A program made the translations under genes and the position numbers. Below are positions 14,985-16,251 of a stretch of 16,251 nucleotides of DNA, piece by piece. This DNA comes from JAKASV01 sp964595035. Lineage in GTDB: Bacteria > Babelota > Babeliae > Babelales > Vermiphilaceae. Position 1 is the stretch's first letter. Each line of letters begins with the position of its first letter. The stretch is from the NCBI GenBank assembly GCA_964595035.1, contig CAZQNW010000020.1, forward strand, positions 1-16,251. The letters run 5' to 3'. The notes beneath the pieces were generated by a model that saw only the letters and a list, made by a program, of their open reading frames with translations, had not been told where the DNA came from and did not search any database.

Positions 14985-15013
14985 TTTAAGGAGTATTGGG
15001 ATAAGTTTATAAT
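14985..15013 (+). promoter_or_regulatory. Candidate promoter of the metallo-hydrolase gene
   Basis: A perfect TATAAT (15008-15013) has a weak -35 (TTTAAG, 14985-14990) 17 bases upstream. The transcript would start about 30 bases before ATG 15051. Confidence 0.4.
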
Positions 15014-15050
15014 GTTTTTGAGGTATCTTGAAGACAAAAAGGGTGTATGA

Positions 15051-15758
15051 ATGAAGATAACAATTTTAGGGACACGAGGAGAGGTTAAACCAAGTGCTCC
15101 CTATCATGTGCGCCATTCAGGTGTACTTATAGACGATTGTTTATTGTTTGATCTTGGTCAAAAAGAATTTCTAACCTATAATCCCTCTCATATTTTTATT
15201 ACCCATCTTCATCCGGATCATGCTTTTTTTGTGCGCGATACTCAACAAATTTCTCATATATCTGCCCCAATTTTTGCACCGGAAAAATATAAAGGTATGT
15301 CTTTATCGATATTATCGAAAGCATACACGGTTGGGCCCTATAAGATTACTCCCGTTCCTACTATGCATAGCCTCAAAGTTAAATCGCAGGGGTACATCAT
15401 CCAAAAAGGGAAACAAAAAATATTTTATTCCGGCGATATGTTCTGGATTGAGAAGAAGTATTGGGGCAAGCTTAAAAATCTTGATTTAGTAATTACTGAA
15501 GCGAGCTTTGTACGTGAAGGTGGGGCGATACGGCGTAGTAAAGATACCGATAATGCAAGTGTGCCCTATGGACATGCTGGGGTTCCTAATCTCATACGCT
15601 TTTTTAAGCAATGTACTTCGACGATTGTATTTATGCATTTTGGTTCCTGGTTTTATGAGCTTGGAGCTCAAAAGTCGCGAGCTAAGCTGACAAAAATAGG
15701 GCGTGACAATGGGGTTGAGGTTATTGTTGGCTACGATGGTAAAGTAATACATATTTGA
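15051..15758 (+). CDS. Metallo-beta-lactamase-fold hydrolase (RNase Z-like/UPF0173-like)
   Basis: The 235-residue cytosolic protein has the complete metal-binding set of the fold: H52-L-H54-P-D56-H57 in THLHPDH, H106 in TMHS, the bridging D129 in YSGD, and C-terminal H175 (YGHAG) and H196 (FMHFGSW). It binds two divalent metals, usually zinc, and hydrolyses an ester or amide bond. The general shape and length resemble small RNase Z-like or UPF0173 enzymes, but the tRNA-binding exosite of RNase Z is not seen, so the substrate is open. There is no signal peptide. AAAAAGGGTG precedes ATG 15051. The gene diverges from the F-box/LRR gene and is followed directly by a GC-rich stretch that stays open in the same frame beyond the TGA stop. 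Confidence 0.82.
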   Translation: MKITILGTRGEVKPSAPYHVRHSGVLIDDCLLFDLGQKEFLTYNPSHIFITHLHPDHAFFVRDTQQISHISAPIFAPEKYKGMSLSILSKAYTVGPYKITPVPTMHSLKVKSQGYIIQKGKQKIFYSGDMFWIEKKYWGKLKNLDLVITEASFVREGGAIRRSKDTDNASVPYGHAGVPNLIRFFKQCTSTIVFMHFGSWFYELGAQKSRAKLTKIGRDNGVEVIVGYDGKVIHI

Positions 15759-15869
15759 ACCCCTTATGCAGGGGAAGCATCAGGGATGGGTGCTTGCCCA
15801 AAGCATCCTGGCGCTGGCTGCGGAGGCCTGAGAGAATTTAGAAAACAATTAAAAGTAGATGTTTGTAAA
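15759..15869 (+). other. GC-rich, possibly structured stretch in frame with the preceding gene
   Basis: About 64% of positions 15760-15832 are G or C by hand count, in an otherwise AT-rich window. Two hairpins can be drawn: CCCCT (15760-15764) with AGGGG (15770-15774), and AGGGATG (15782-15788) with CATCCT (15804-15809). An alternative outer stem pairs TCAGG (15780-15784) with CCTGA (15827-15831). The same stretch is open for 37 codons in frame with the metallo-hydrolase, up to TAG 15870. It would encode a Cys-containing segment with MGACPKHPGAGCGGLREF. It may be a small RNA, a 3' regulatory element, the remains of a coding extension, or a repeat copy. I cannot decide among these. Confidence 0.4.
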
Positions 15870-15935
15870 TAGACCCATGAGAGATTTTTTAAAAATCATC
15901 GAACAGACTTTATTCGCCCAATATGCATTGCCAAT

Positions 15936-15964
15936 TTGACAATATATCTAAAATATTATAAAAT
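15936..15964 (+). promoter_or_regulatory. Strong candidate promoter of the gene at the right edge
   Basis: TTGACA (15936-15941), a 17-base spacer and TAAAAT (15959-15964) form the best sigma70 match in the window. Transcription would start near 15971. Confidence 0.7.
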
Positions 15965-16064
15965 TAAAGCATCCAATGAGTTGTTAAGTGTTTTTTTGTC
16001 ATAGTGACTATATATGTATAGCCATGAGGGTTTATTTTTTCGATGTAATTGTAAAGGATACAAT

Positions 16065-16251
16065 ATGTGTAAAAATATGTGTAAAGTTTTGGCATGTGTT
16101 GCCATGGTGTATGGTGTTTCATCTAAGGCTATGGCGCCTATTTCTGCGGAACAAAGACAAGCTTTTTTAATGTCCATGATTGGGAGGCTTGGAGTCAATT
16201 CTCCTGCGAGTAAAGTAGATCGTTTTATCCGTAGGATAATTTTAAGTTATA
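16065..16251 (+). CDS. Partial gene for a secreted protein, cut by the window end
   Basis: The frame from ATG 16065 stays open for 62 codons to the window edge. The first 23 residues form a signal peptide (MCKNMCKVLACVAMVYGVSS, then KAMA as the cleavage site). The mature part begins PISAEQRQAF and is basic and helical. AAAGGA lies six to seven bases upstream of the start, and a consensus-like promoter precedes a leader of about 95 bases. The family cannot be named from this fragment. Export to the periplasm or beyond is likely. Confidence 0.7.
   Translation, partial: MCKNMCKVLACVAMVYGVSSKAMAPISAEQRQAFLMSMIGRLGVNSPASKVDRFIRRIILSY

Larger units (their letters stand above)
15759..16064. other. 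Intergenic region of about 306 bases
   Basis: The first third is the GC-rich stretch. An AT-rich part follows, with a short palindrome GATTTTTTAAAAATC (15883-15897) and then a consensus-like promoter (15936-15964). The leader of about 95 bases ends in an AAAGGA ribosome site at about 16053-16058. No other gene is evident. Confidence 0.6.

Noticed and set aside
15759..15832. Known structured RNAs (tmRNA, SRP RNA, RNase P RNA, TPP riboswitch) in the GC-rich stretch
   Set aside because: None of their conserved motifs could be found, and the stretch is too short.

Overview
The window is AT-rich and tightly packed. It looks like a piece of the chromosome of an intracellular or host-associated bacterium. 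My best guess is Dependentiae (TM6/Babeliae) or a bacterium with a similar lifestyle. This is inferred from content, not from a marker gene: many secreted proteins of unknown function, an ankyrin protein and an F-box/leucine-rich-repeat protein with signal peptides, a Cys-rich outer-membrane barrel, and a few housekeeping genes scattered between them. The standard bacterial code applies, because TGA ends ftsI, the barrel gene and the metallo-hydrolase gene. No rRNA, tRNA, IS element or CRISPR array was found.

Layout. Positions 1-1834 form a decaying patch: a frameshifted helical-repeat gene (65-917), a small immunity-protein-like ORF with no good start (1040-1342), and an ASCH-domain gene broken by an extra TA and an in-frame TGA (1460-1809). 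Positions 1835-5869 are on the minus strand: a secreted helical protein, the overlapping division pair ftsL-ftsI without its usual dcw neighbours, and a protein with a signal peptide and a C-terminal membrane anchor. Positions 6046-6966 hold a class I fructose-bisphosphate aldolase. Positions 7034-11318 hold four exported proteins: a proline-rich one, the outer-membrane barrel, a small Gly-rich one and an ankyrin protein. Positions 11518-12519 encode a stand-alone ATP-dependent DNA ligase of the LigD type. Positions 12588-14864 encode the large F-box/ankyrin-like/LRR protein. Positions 15051-15758 encode a metallo-beta-lactamase-fold hydrolase, followed by a GC-rich structured stretch. A truncated secreted-protein gene runs off the right edge.

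Organisation. Most genes are single units that alternate in strand. Three convergent pairs share one bidirectional hairpin each, and divergent pairs share promoter regions in which sigma70-like -35/-10 pairs can be read. The housekeeping genes serve septum synthesis, glycolysis/gluconeogenesis and DNA joining. The rest mostly enter the export pathway and probably act in the envelope or on the host. No single clear multi-gene new system was found. The strongest leads are the eukaryote-like secreted proteins, the SH3-ligand-like motifs in the proline-rich protein, the doubly broken ASCH gene, the long perfect hairpins, and the GC-rich element after the hydrolase gene.
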